IMG/VR virus record: IMGVR_UViG_3300030114_000015
Coordinates: 1-54,789 of that record
Strand: one strand, 5' to 3'
Source: a virus
DNA: 54,789 bases
Shown: positions 43,301 through 51,344 of the stretch, piece after piece
How positions within the stretch are numbered: the stretch's first letter is position 1
Layout of the letters: every line of letters starts with the position of its first letter
Position numbers and translations under genes: made by a program
Notes under the pieces: generated by a model
What the model saw: the letters and a program-made list of their open reading frames with translations, nothing else
Database searches by the model: none
Told to the model about the DNA's origin: nothing

Positions 43301-44092
43301 TCATCCTCTTGAAGATTTAGCACCATTTCTAATAGCATTCATATCATTATTTAATTTATTTATAACTTCTGATGGTATGTTTTCTAAATCATAATTCATA
43401 GATTTTAAAATGTTATTATTATCCAATCCGTCAGAGATATGATTTAATATAATTTCTATTTGATTATCATTAAAAATTTGATAATGAGGTTTACTGATAT
43501 CAAAATTATATTGTAAGGATATATCAGACCAACTACGATTATGTTTAATTGAACTAAGAATATCGCTTATACTTTTATCTACATCTCTATTCAACATAAT
43601 TCTAGATATATCTTTATACGGCATCCCTATTTGTAAGTATTTGCATATTTGATGGACTTGTTCATTTGTCAGAGTAGCATTATATTTAGTTTCACATTTA
43701 GAGACCAAATTCATTCTCATTGCGTGATCCATATTTTCTCTATTAGTACAATATTCTAATACTTCTATTTCATTTATTGTTTTAATACCCAATACATGAT
43801 TTACTTGATATTTTTCTGGGTTTGGTATTGGGTCAAAACATAACTTTACTCCCCTATGAACAGAGAAATGTTTTTCTTCTCTATTACCAACATGAAATTC
43901 TGGTTTTAATCTTAATTTTAACTCTTCATAACCTTTCTTACTTATTTTTGGTTTTAGATTTCTATTTGCAACTTCACTATATATTTTCCCTTTATTAGTT
44001 ATTGTGTATATATCTTGAATTTCTGGAAAATAATCAGCTATTCTTTCCGTTGATTCGGGTATTATTGGTATTCTAGTCATAAACGTTTTCAT
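43301..44092 (-). CDS. Free-standing HNH homing endonuclease, 263 aa
   Basis: Not inside an intron: it lies between the terminator of the beta' C-terminal gene and the promoter of the metallo-hydrolase operon. NUMOD4-like strand (YTITNKGKIYSE), HNH core (SVHRGVKLCF, YQVNHVLGIKTIN, LEYCTNRENMD) and helical C-terminal DNA-reading repeats. Paralogue of the intron enzyme at 38462-39247. It starts MKTFMTRIP; GAGGTGAT lies upstream of the ATG at 44092. Such genes usually cut a nearby conserved site in related phages, so an adjacent RNAP gene is the likely target. Confidence 0.87.
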   Translation of the reverse strand: MKTFMTRIPIIPESTERIADYFPEIQDIYTITNKGKIYSEVANRNLKPKISKKGYEELKLRLKPEFHVGNREEKHFSVHRGVKLCFDPIPNPEKYQVNHVLGIKTINEIEVLEYCTNRENMDHAMRMNLVSKCETKYNATLTNEQVHQICKYLQIGMPYKDISRIMLNRDVDKSISDILSSIKHNRSWSDISLQYNFDISKPHYQIFNDNQIEIILNHISDGLDNNNILKSMNYDLENIPSEVINKLNNDMNAIRNGAKSSRG

Positions 44093-44130
44093 TTAAATCA
44101 TCACCTCTAACAGTATGTACGACCTATAGT

Positions 44131-44168
44131 AAAAAAATAAAATATAGAGAGGAATTATCCTCTCTATA
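44131..44168 (-). terminator. Terminator of the RNAP beta' C-terminal gene
   Basis: On minus ATAGAGAGG, a 6-base loop and CCTCTCTAT are followed by a T-rich tract ending TTTTTTT, close after the stop at 44177. Confidence 0.85.
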
Positions 44169-44176
44169 ATGAATAA

Positions 44177-45400
44177 TTAAAAATGTCCTGTAAAAGCTTT
44201 AAGTGGATTCATCTCAGTAAATTTAATTGTAGAATCGTGGAAACCCTTCATCGTTTTTTGTTTTTGAGTTGCTGCTATAATAGATAAGGCTAGACCTATA
44301 TTCTTAAATCCTAATCTAAAGAACATGTTTCCAGCACATTTATTACAATATCCATTTTTCGATTCACACATATTAGAGAATCTCATTTTAACAACTTTAT
44401 TTATATATTTTTTCATATTTTTACTTGTCATTTCAATTAAATCTGGACCATCAATTATATAATTATACATATATTCTTCTACATTTTTATCCGTTAAGAA
44501 AACCTCAATATATCTTTTAGTTAAACAATCAGATCCTCCGTCCATGAGTACGACATGTTGATACGCGGACGATATTTGCTTCTCTTTGTAACCTCCAAGT
44601 GCCGTTAAACGGCTTCTACCATAAGGTCCACTAGCCAATGAATTAGACATAGGAGCATAGTCTTTTTTAGATATACCATTCATATAATTACTCATAATTA
44701 TATTATATTCACCAGTGTCTGGGTCTCTTGTAGCACCTTTACTAACAAACATGTTTTTAAAGTTATTACCAAAGCTTCCTCTTGCACCAGAATCAAATAA
44801 ATCCATAGACTCATCACCATCTAAATACACTCTCATGTAATCTAATACTTCTTGTTCCATTTGATCAGCAGCAAAAGGATCTTTAGCATCTATTCTCTCT
44901 TTATATTTCTTCTTATATAATTCATTTAATTTCTTAGCTGCTACTGTACCACAGGTTAACATTTTTTCACTCATGGTTGGAGAAATTATAGAAACAAATG
45001 GCATGAACTTTTCACATCTCATAAAAAAATAATCCATGTCATCTGTAGTAATATCATCTTCCATTAAAGCATAAGATAATCTGGAATTCATTTTACCAAA
45101 CTCTTTACCATTTATAGTTTTATTTATATAACCATCGAATACATGTGTAAATTTCTCTGATATAAAATGGATATTAAACATCCATAATCCAACAGTTGTT
45201 AAGAAAGGTTTTTTATTCTTCCAAGGAGATTCACCATAAGCATCCTTAGGAATCATTATTTCATCATAAGGATTAAATCTTGCTTTACCATTAAACTCTC
45301 CAAACATTTTTATTACTGTTGATTTAGTAACATCAGAAGGTTTAAGATTTAATATATATTTTACATCTTCTTCTTTATCAATCATTTTAGGATATCTCAA
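44177..45400 (-). CDS. RNA polymerase beta' C-terminal fragment (bridge helix/trigger loop)
   Basis: C-terminal half of the largest RNAP subunit as a separate 407-aa protein. Clear blocks: FDSGARGSFGN (202-211, matching the bacterial SGARGS bridge-helix region), LTALGGYKEKQ (265-275), CESKNGYCNKCAGN (345-358, zinc-binding-like) and IGLALSIIAAT to KGFHDST (368-391, matching the conserved G-I-I-A-A-Q to T-F-H block). Together with the spliced N-terminal protein it would make a complete beta'. The start is TTG at 45400, with AAAGGAGG 8 bases upstream. No own promoter is evident; transcription may pass through the weak terminator upstream. Confidence 0.91.
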   Translation of the reverse strand: MRYPKMIDKEEDVKYILNLKPSDVTKSTVIKMFGEFNGKARFNPYDEIMIPKDAYGESPWKNKKPFLTTVGLWMFNIHFISEKFTHVFDGYINKTINGKEFGKMNSRLSYALMEDDITTDDMDYFFMRCEKFMPFVSIISPTMSEKMLTCGTVAAKKLNELYKKKYKERIDAKDPFAADQMEQEVLDYMRVYLDGDESMDLFDSGARGSFGNNFKNMFVSKGATRDPDTGEYNIIMSNYMNGISKKDYAPMSNSLASGPYGRSRLTALGGYKEKQISSAYQHVVLMDGGSDCLTKRYIEVFLTDKNVEEYMYNYIIDGPDLIEMTSKNMKKYINKVVKMRFSNMCESKNGYCNKCAGNMFFRLGFKNIGLALSIIAATQKQKTMKGFHDSTIKFTEMNPLKAFTGHF

Positions 45401-45419
45401 TTATAATACCTCCTTTCAG

Positions 45420-45453
45420 AAAAAAATAAAGAGCTACCTAAATAACTCTTTAT
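45420..45453 (-). terminator. Weak hairpin between the 127-aa gene and RNAP beta' C-terminal gene
   Basis: On minus ATAAAGAG, a 12-base loop and CTCTTTAT are followed by TTTTTT. The loop is longer than in the other terminators here, so it may be leaky. Confidence 0.6.
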
Positions 45454-45461
45454 GTTTAAAA

Positions 45462-45845
45462 TCACCTACATATTTCAGCATATTTCATTATATAATTAGA
45501 AACTAAACTATATAATTCTTCATAACCATCTTCTTGTATATCAAGCATTTTTCCATATACATATGATTTGTCTTTTAAAGCTAAATTTACATTAATCTCT
45601 ATCTCATATAATATATATGCTTTATTATCTATAATCTGACATACTTTATGTAAATGTTTTTCATTCATTATATTTATATGATCAAATATAATACATATTC
45701 CATTTAAATTATCTTTTTCTAAAGTCCATATAGGTTTTCTTAAAAAATTATTATTTAATTTTACTAATATATAAGGTATATCAACATTATTTATATTATT
45801 ATATACTAATACTTTTAAATCACCTTCATATAATTTCTTTTCCAT
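45462..45845 (-). CDS. Hypothetical protein, 127 aa
   Basis: Not recognised. Beta-rich N-terminal 80 residues (DLKVLVYNNINNV, KAYILYEIEINV), then a short helix. A variant of the early-type promoter is upstream. It directly precedes the beta' C-terminal gene on the same strand and may share its transcript. ATG after GAAGGTAAT. Confidence 0.64.
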   Translation of the reverse strand: MEKKLYEGDLKVLVYNNINNVDIPYILVKLNNNFLRKPIWTLEKDNLNGICIIFDHINIMNEKHLHKVCQIIDNKAYILYEIEINVNLALKDKSYVYGKMLDIQEDGYEELYSLVSNYIMKYAEICR

Positions 45846-45875
45846 TTATATTACCTTCTTTCAAATTATTAATTA

Positions 45876-45905
45876 TGTATTCATTAATATATAATCATAA
45901 TTTGT
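45876..45905 (-). promoter_or_regulatory. Early-type promoter variant (TATATTAA core)
   Basis: On minus GATTATATATTAATGAA around 45884-45891, 39 bases before the ATG at 45845. One base differs from the common core. Confidence 0.45.
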
Positions 45906-45916
45906 ATTAGATAATA

Positions 45917-46765
45917 TTATGGAAGTACTTGATATATTATATCAAATGCTTTATCTTCATCTATTAATAATTCTGTAGTAAGATTTAATACTGTATATGG
46001 TCTTATATCTTGGAAATAATCAAAACCATTTATTGTCTTCTTCCATGCAGTTAATAATGATATTTGGGATATTCTAGCATCAGCCATAGATGTTGTATAT
46101 CTAAACCAATCTCTACAATCATCTGTTGTTATTTTAAAGTAGTATTGAATAAATGATTCTACTTCTTCTTTCTTTGCTCTTTCAGAACTATATATATTTT
46201 CATCTATAGGAGTTCCATCTAAGAATTGTTGTTTATATTCAGGAGTACCTTCCCATGTTTTGAAATTATAAGCTATTCTAGCATCACCTTTTTTTCTACC
46301 AAAATATTTAGCTCTTTGTGCTACTGTAATATCATTAGCAACTGGTACATATTTAAATGGCACTAGATCTTCAGGTTCAATTCTTGAAGCATATTTAACT
46401 AACTTCTTTTGAGATAAATCTGGACCACTACCATTCTTACCAACAGCAATTAAGAATACGTATTCACCAGGTCTACCACCTTCTCCTGTATATGGTTCAT
46501 TAACACTATTATCTAATACTAAATCAGTATTATATGTAGGAGTCCAAATCTTAGGTTTTATTACAGGACATATTCTTTGAGCATTATAAGTAGAACCTGC
46601 GAGTACAACTTTATTATGTAATGGATCTGAACCAAAAATATCTTTACCAGTTGCATGATCTTTGATAAATATACGATTCTTTCTACTAAACTCATCAATT
46701 TGATTTTTGTCTGTTATATTTATCCTATCACTTACTTTTACTATTTCATTTTTAAGTATAATCAT
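45917..46765 (-). CDS. Probable virion protein, 282 aa
   Basis: No named family. Folded alpha/beta protein with a Gly/Pro-rich middle (PYTGEGGRPGEYVFLIAVG) and helical ends. A late-type promoter lies 24 bases upstream, inside the end of the 821-aa gene, so it has its own late start as well as possible read-through. ATG after GGAGGAAT. A tail or neck component is plausible from context only. Confidence 0.68.
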   Translation of the reverse strand: MIILKNEIVKVSDRINITDKNQIDEFSRKNRIFIKDHATGKDIFGSDPLHNKVVLAGSTYNAQRICPVIKPKIWTPTYNTDLVLDNSVNEPYTGEGGRPGEYVFLIAVGKNGSGPDLSQKKLVKYASRIEPEDLVPFKYVPVANDITVAQRAKYFGRKKGDARIAYNFKTWEGTPEYKQQFLDGTPIDENIYSSERAKKEEVESFIQYYFKITTDDCRDWFRYTTSMADARISQISLLTAWKKTINGFDYFQDIRPYTVLNLTTELLIDEDKAFDIIYQVLP

Positions 46766-46788
46766 TATTTATTCCTCCTCTTTTTCTT

Positions 46789-46800
46789 TATTTATATGTT
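46789..46800 (-). promoter_or_regulatory. Late-type promoter AACA-N6-TA
   Basis: On minus AACATATAAATA, with TA 24 bases before the ATG at 46765. It overlaps the last codons of the upstream virion gene. Confidence 0.62.
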
Positions 46801-49257
46801 TTCCTCTTCTAAATCTATCTTAGTATCATTTATAAATAATCTTTCAGTAATTCCTATATTGGTTCTCTTAGTCAAAGTACCATATATTCTTATTACATCT
46901 TTTATACCAACTTCTGATTTTTTATTTAGATAAACATATGTTGATGATATTTTATCTACTATATCTATTAGGTCTGAACAATTTCTAGGTTTATTATTAT
47001 AACCATGAATATATATTTGTTCTCTAATATCTATACTATCTTTTTTATTTAAATAAATATTCAAAATTATATTATCTAATATTCCAATCATATCACTTTT
47101 ATGCAATTCATAATTAATTCTAATTCTATCTATGATACCAACAGCGTTATCTAATTTATCATCAAATTTATATATAGTATTAATATTAAGTATTGTACTC
47201 TTATATGATTTAAAGAAATTTATAACTTCATACATATACATTTTTATAGATTCTGAAGATACTGTAGGAATTCTATACCATAAGAATTTAAAATCGTCAG
47301 AGTCCATATAAGATTCTATTATATATACAATATCATTAATAGTATTACTAATTTTAGAAGTCCTTTCATCTTTATCTTTTATATCTCTTATATCCTGAAT
47401 AGATTTATATAAAATAGGATTTTTATCTTTTATAAAATCAGTATATCCTGTTGCAGTAGTACCATCCGATTTTTTAAAGAATTCCATATTAACTTCAGTT
47501 GTTAATAATGCATCGTATAATGATTTATAAATATCGTATATATCTTTATTATCAGCCGTTCTCATTTCTTTACATATGTGATCATATACTTTAGTATTTT
47601 GTGTGAATATATACATCAATTGATTATATGTCAATATAGATGAATCTGGTATTTGAAAATCTGCTACTCCTAATTCTTCTAAAGTATAACCTTTATTAGC
47701 TACATAGTTTCCCAATAATTCTAAATTAGCTTTAAAATTAAAACCATTTATAGTAAGAACTTCTGTTGGTTTATATAATATATTATCAGTGACTCCTATA
47801 TACATATAACCTAAAGCAAATAAGTATACTAATATATCGGTAAATTTAAAAGATGTTATTGTACTTATTGTAGGTATTTTTAATAATAATTGATCTTCTA
47901 TAAATACATCATCAAAAAGCATATTATAAAAATATGTAGTTTGAAATGATAATTGAGTCATTGAATATACACTATCTATTGACATATACTGAGATCTAAG
48001 AATGTTAAATTCATAATCGATTATTTTTTTTCTTATATATTCATGGTCTTGATCTCCATCCCAATATTTATCCTGAGAAACAATTTCGTCATAAGAAAAT
48101 TGATTAATAGGTTGATTTATATAATTATCAGGTATTTTATCAATAGGAACTTTGATAAATTTTAAATCGTAATTCGTAGAGTCATCTTCATTAAAAGTAT
48201 AATTTCCATCTGAATCTTGTAATCTTTCTTTTAATATATAATATTTAAATACTTCTATATTGTCAAATCCAAATAAAGAACTAATATCAACTATACTCTG
48301 ATGACTAGCTCTATACTTTTTTAATCTATTTAGATTTCGTACCATTGCTAGTTGATACTTCTTTGGAATATCAGGAAAATAATCTATACCATTAGATTCA
48401 AATATCAATTCTATAGTTTTTAAATCAAATATATCTCCTTTTATAAAGAAGTCAGGAATTTTAGCAAATATATCAGATAAAGTAGTTATAATAATAAATA
48501 TAGATATAAAGGCATCATAATTATCTGATTTATATTTATATGCATCAGAATAAACTCTTTTCATAGTATATTGTCTATTTATTTCATAACTAGATTCAAA
48601 TCTCTTAGATATTTCTACTGGGATATCTGTAGGTAAATATAACAATTGAAATTCTAAAGCTTTTCTAGCTTTATATATAGAAACCTTATTAGAACCAATA
48701 TGTTTCAGGTATTTAGAATTAGGGTATTCCAATATTAATATATCAATAATACCTAATACTTGTAAAATATCTTGTTCATCTTTACTCATTTCATGTATTT
48801 TATTATTTAGATTTATAGTATATAAAGTAGTATCTATATAACTTTCATTCAATGTTATACCTATATCTCCTATATCTGGAAGACCATTAAGCATTCGATA
48901 ATAATTATTTAATTCATTATATGATTTTAAATATATATTAGTTCTATTGTTTATTATTGTTTTTTGTATAGTCGATGGTATAGTCAATGGGCTTTCTAAA
49001 TAACCATCTATATATATTGAATCTAATCCATATGATAATAATTCATCACGACTATATGAAAAATTAGATATGTTGGCTTTGGAATCTAGACATTTTATAT
49101 ATAAATCTGAATTTTTGATTGAGTCTAATGATTCGTATTTATTAGCACTTGTTTGATCTTTTATCTCTATATCTCTACATATAATTTTTGAATAATAAAC
49201 CAATTCATCTACTAATGGTATTGTATTACTGTTTGTAATTTTCTTTATATCACTCAT
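46792..49257 (-). CDS. Probable baseplate/tail protein with C-terminal ladder repeats, 821 aa
   Basis: Large virion-type protein. The part around residues 310-345 (LNRLKKYRASHQSIVDISSLFGF) resembles sequences in baseplate wedge-type proteins of large Gram-positive phages. The last 140 residues show a repeating pattern in which D-x-I/V-x-I strands alternate with NKK turns (DSIDIREQIYI, EVGIKDVIRIYG, NIGITERLFI), probably a stacked beta structure. A CACA-N6-TA element lies 22 bases upstream. ATG after GGAGGTAT. No enzyme motif was seen. Confidence 0.72.
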   Translation of the reverse strand: MSDIKKITNSNTIPLVDELVYYSKIICRDIEIKDQTSANKYESLDSIKNSDLYIKCLDSKANISNFSYSRDELLSYGLDSIYIDGYLESPLTIPSTIQKTIINNRTNIYLKSYNELNNYYRMLNGLPDIGDIGITLNESYIDTTLYTINLNNKIHEMSKDEQDILQVLGIIDILILEYPNSKYLKHIGSNKVSIYKARKALEFQLLYLPTDIPVEISKRFESSYEINRQYTMKRVYSDAYKYKSDNYDAFISIFIIITTLSDIFAKIPDFFIKGDIFDLKTIELIFESNGIDYFPDIPKKYQLAMVRNLNRLKKYRASHQSIVDISSLFGFDNIEVFKYYILKERLQDSDGNYTFNEDDSTNYDLKFIKVPIDKIPDNYINQPINQFSYDEIVSQDKYWDGDQDHEYIRKKIIDYEFNILRSQYMSIDSVYSMTQLSFQTTYFYNMLFDDVFIEDQLLLKIPTISTITSFKFTDILVYLFALGYMYIGVTDNILYKPTEVLTINGFNFKANLELLGNYVANKGYTLEELGVADFQIPDSSILTYNQLMYIFTQNTKVYDHICKEMRTADNKDIYDIYKSLYDALLTTEVNMEFFKKSDGTTATGYTDFIKDKNPILYKSIQDIRDIKDKDERTSKISNTINDIVYIIESYMDSDDFKFLWYRIPTVSSESIKMYMYEVINFFKSYKSTILNINTIYKFDDKLDNAVGIIDRIRINYELHKSDMIGILDNIILNIYLNKKDSIDIREQIYIHGYNNKPRNCSDLIDIVDKISSTYVYLNKKSEVGIKDVIRIYGTLTKRTNIGITERLFINDTKIDLEEENI

Positions 49258-49278
49258 TATATAATACCTCCTCTATCT

Positions 49279-49290
49279 TATTTATATGTG
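49279..49290 (-). promoter_or_regulatory. Late-type promoter variant CACA-N6-TA
   Basis: On minus CACATATAAATA, identical to the site at 46789-46800 except for the first base, with TA 22 bases before the ATG at 49257. Confidence 0.45.
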
Positions 49291-49298
49291 AAAAGATA

Positions 49299-49330
49299 AA
49301 AAATAAAGAGAGTATTAAAACTCTCTATTT
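49299..49330 (-). terminator. Terminator of the zinc-ribbon protein gene
   Basis: On minus AGAGAGT, a 6-base loop and ACTCTCT are followed by TTATTTTTTA. It overlaps the stop at 49330. Confidence 0.75.
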
Positions 49331-50151
49331 TATATACCTAAAGCTATTAGTATACCATTTAATCTATGTAATGTAAGTCTTATGTAAAATTTTATCCTTG
49401 ATTTTATAGGTTCATTCTTTAATACAACTTTTACTAAACTCTTATTTACTGCATGTAATAACCAAAAATTTACATCATAATTATCCATTATTTCTTTCAC
49501 AGTAGTATTTCTTGTAAAATATCGGTACTCATAAATTCCATTGTCGAATATATAGCTTGAACAATCTACATCTACAATCTTAAGACATCCAGTACATAAT
49601 GGAGTTTCATTAATTTTAGTAGCATATTTATTAGTATAAAATTTAGTACCTCCACAATTAGGACAAGTTATATAACTTTTTTGCTTTTCTTCTTCATGTC
49701 TTTTTTCCTTTTGCTTTTCTTCTTCATGTCTTTTTTCCTTTTGCTTTTCTTCTTCATGTCTTTTTTCCTTTTGCTTTTCTTCTTCATGTCTTTTTTCATT
49801 TCTTTTAATATTCATAAAGATATCAAAAGAAGCATTAGTTTCTCTATATTTTATAAATTCATCAACAATATCACTATTTGCTGAATTAAAAGGTGGAGTT
49901 TGTGGTGGTCGTTGTGGTTGTACTGGTGGAGGTGAAGTTTGTTGTGTATATGGATTGTAATTTGTATAAGGATTATTTTTTACTGGATTAGAGTATTGTG
50001 AAGATTGATTTGGTGGTTCTTCATATTTAAACATAATCTTTTTAATTTTAAATTGAGCTTCTTTTACTTCTTCCAAAGTATTTCCATTAGATATAGTTCT
50101 ATTTTTTAATGCTTGTATTTTTCTTTTATCACTTTCTGATATTGGTAACAT
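49330..50151 (-). CDS. Zinc-ribbon protein with Pro/Gln-rich and KRHEEEKQKE-repeat regions
   Basis: 273 aa from ATG at 50151, chosen because GGGGGGA lies 10 bases upstream; earlier ATGs overlap it. Layout: a helical start; a Pro/Gln/Asn-rich stretch (PPPVQPQRPPQTPP); four copies of a 10-residue charged unit KRHEEEKQKE, forming a single long helix; a zinc ribbon with CPNCGG and CTGCLK; and a C-terminal helical part without a clear membrane span. The early-type promoter upstream and the architecture suggest a nucleic-acid or protein-scaffold role. The family is unknown. Confidence 0.7.
   Translation of the reverse strand: MLPISESDKRKIQALKNRTISNGNTLEEVKEAQFKIKKIMFKYEEPPNQSSQYSNPVKNNPYTNYNPYTQQTSPPPVQPQRPPQTPPFNSANSDIVDEFIKYRETNASFDIFMNIKRNEKRHEEEKQKEKRHEEEKQKEKRHEEEKQKEKRHEEEKQKSYITCPNCGGTKFYTNKYATKINETPLCTGCLKIVDVDCSSYIFDNGIYEYRYFTRNTTVKEIMDNYDVNFWLLHAVNKSLVKVVLKNEPIKSRIKFYIRLTLHRLNGILIALGI
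49679..49798. repeat. Four tandem 30-bp direct repeats inside a coding region
   Basis: Four head-to-tail units of 30 bp, identical except for the last base of the fourth. Each encodes the same 10 residues, and codon usage is identical between units. This indicates recent copy-number expansion rather than slow divergence. Confidence 0.95.
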
Positions 50152-50179
50152 TTTAAACATTCCCCCCATTTAAATTTAT

Positions 50180-50208
50180 TCAATAATATAATATATAACT
50201 ATAATCTT
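50180..50208 (-). promoter_or_regulatory. Early-type promoter (TATATTAT core)
   Basis: On minus TATAGTTATATATTATATTATTG with the core at 50188-50195, 37 bases before the ATG at 50151. Confidence 0.65.
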
Positions 50209-50212
50209 TTTT

Positions 50213-50246
50213 GTTAAAATATAGAGATGACCTTAGCCATCTCTAT
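50213..50246 (-). terminator. Terminator after the holin gene
   Basis: On minus ATAGAGATG, an 8-base loop and CATCTCTAT are followed by ATTTTAAC, 40 bases past the stop at 50286. Confidence 0.78.
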
Positions 50247-50285
50247 ACATATTCATGACAAGAGATTATAATTATGTTTGTCCAA

Positions 50286-50537
50286 TTATTTATTTTTAAA
50301 TTGTTTATAAATTTGATTGGCATAAGTAGAACAAGCTACAGTTAATATTCCTTGTATAAAAGAATTGATAGATAAGTCTTTCATTAAAAGCATAGACATT
50401 ATAATTCCTATAGGTAATAATAAAATAGGAATAAATTTATCATCTATCTTTTCAGTAGATTTAAATAATGTACCTATATAATATAATACAGGTATTAGTA
50501 TAATTGTTTTATCATTTATATAATTCATTAAATCCAT
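50286..50537 (-). CDS. Holin (Phage_holin_5/PF06946-like)
   Basis: 83 aa membrane protein that should open the cytoplasmic membrane at lysis. Two or three hydrophobic helices (TIILIPVLYYIGTLF, FIPILLLPIGIIMSMLLM, FIQGILTVACSTYA) and a basic end (QIYKQFKNK) match the pattern of this Gram-positive phage holin family, including the N-terminal N-x-K-T-x-x-L-I-P-V-L-Y-x-I-G signature. The start is ATG at 50537 with AAAGGAG 7 bases upstream; the frame is open much further upstream but without a ribosome site. A late-type AACT element is 25 bases upstream. The endolysin lies 1.8 kb away on the other strand. Confidence 0.83.
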   Translation of the reverse strand: MDLMNYINDKTIILIPVLYYIGTLFKSTEKIDDKFIPILLLPIGIIMSMLLMKDLSINSFIQGILTVACSTYANQIYKQFKNK

Positions 50538-50561
50538 AATATTTCTCCTTTCATCTATAGT

Positions 50562-50573
50562 TATTATACAGTT
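50562..50573 (-). promoter_or_regulatory. Late-type promoter variant AACT-N6-TA (holin)
   Basis: On minus AACTGTATAATA, with TA 25 bases before the holin ATG at 50537. Confidence 0.5.
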
Positions 50574-50603
50574 GAAACATTTTAATGAAAGGATGTGATT
50601 GAA

Positions 50604-51305
50604 TTGAATGATTTTAATGCTTTCCCAGAGGTTGATTTTTTCTTGGATATGGAAGGAAACCCCACAATATCTAGCCCTAATAGTTGTTATCAGATAGCTT
50701 TCTATCAAACTCAAGAATCTCTTATGGATACGGAGGTCTATAAACAATTTCTTAAAAATTCTATACAAAGATTCAGACACTCAGTAACATACAAACATTA
50801 CAAAGGATTCTTAATGGAAATGGGTTTGAATAGGTGTCAATTTATGAGTAATATAACAACAGATTTGAATGCTGATTCAAAATCAAAGCGAGATGCTATA
50901 ACATTAGAGATGCATCATTCTATATTAACTATATATGATATAGGTTATATGATCTGTGAGCATACTCTAAAGACTCAAGGTAAAATCAATTCATTTAAAC
51001 TATCAGAATTAATTAGACAAGAACATATACTTCATAATGTTCCCTTATGTTTCTTATCATTAACTCCTCACCAATTATATCATAATGATGATAATTTTTA
51101 TATATCACCTAAAATGGTATTTGGTAATTGGTATGATTTTATAAATAAATATTATATGGGAATAAGTCAAGATATTGCATTTAAGATTATATTCTATCTT
51201 AAAAGATGTATGGATGAAGATGGATTGTCTAATGATAATAAACTGTTAGATTTAAGAAATAAAATAATGGATTGGTCTAATTGTGGTGCAGTAGTTAATT
51301 TTTAG
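50604..51305 (+). CDS. Hypothetical protein with HNH-like His/Cys pattern, 233 aa
   Basis: No certain family. ITLEMHHSILTIYDI near the middle and VPLCFLSLTPHQLYHN further on resemble the H-H and late H-x-x-x-H blocks of His-Me-finger nucleases, but the usual Asn and Cys pairs are not clear. The start is taken as TTG at 50604 because AAAGGA lies 10 bases upstream; GTG at 50595 abuts that site. It is divergent from the holin gene. An AACA-N6-TG element at 50576-50587 is a weak late-type candidate. Confidence 0.58.
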   Translation: MNDFNAFPEVDFFLDMEGNPTISSPNSCYQIAFYQTQESLMDTEVYKQFLKNSIQRFRHSVTYKHYKGFLMEMGLNRCQFMSNITTDLNADSKSKRDAITLEMHHSILTIYDIGYMICEHTLKTQGKINSFKLSELIRQEHILHNVPLCFLSLTPHQLYHNDDNFYISPKMVFGNWYDFINKYYMGISQDIAFKIIFYLKRCMDEDGLSNDNKLLDLRNKIMDWSNCGAVVNF

Positions 51306-51344
51306 AAAAAATAAAAGGTGGACAATTGTCCACCTTGTTTTTAT
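51306..51344. terminator. Bidirectional terminator between convergent genes
   Basis: AAGGTGGACAATTGTCCACCTT is a nearly perfect palindrome; both flanks are rich in A on the left and T on the right, serving both convergent genes. Confidence 0.85.

Noticed and set aside
43301-44176. A third intron between the beta' C-terminal gene and the free-standing HNH gene
   Set aside because: The beta' frame reaches a natural end followed by a terminator hairpin. Neither flank resembles the two introns and no P7-like pair is visible.
37847-45400. Trans-splicing or inteins joining the two beta' halves
   Set aside because: Each gene has its own ribosome site, stop and terminator; no intein motifs are visible. 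Separate beta' halves are normal in this phage group.
49679-49798. CRISPR array
   Set aside because: Units are contiguous without spacers and in frame within a coding sequence.
49681-49884. Plus-strand frame encoding Phe/Leu/Met repeats (membrane-like)
   Set aside because: Antisense of the KRHEEEKQKE repeat; no ribosome site or promoter.
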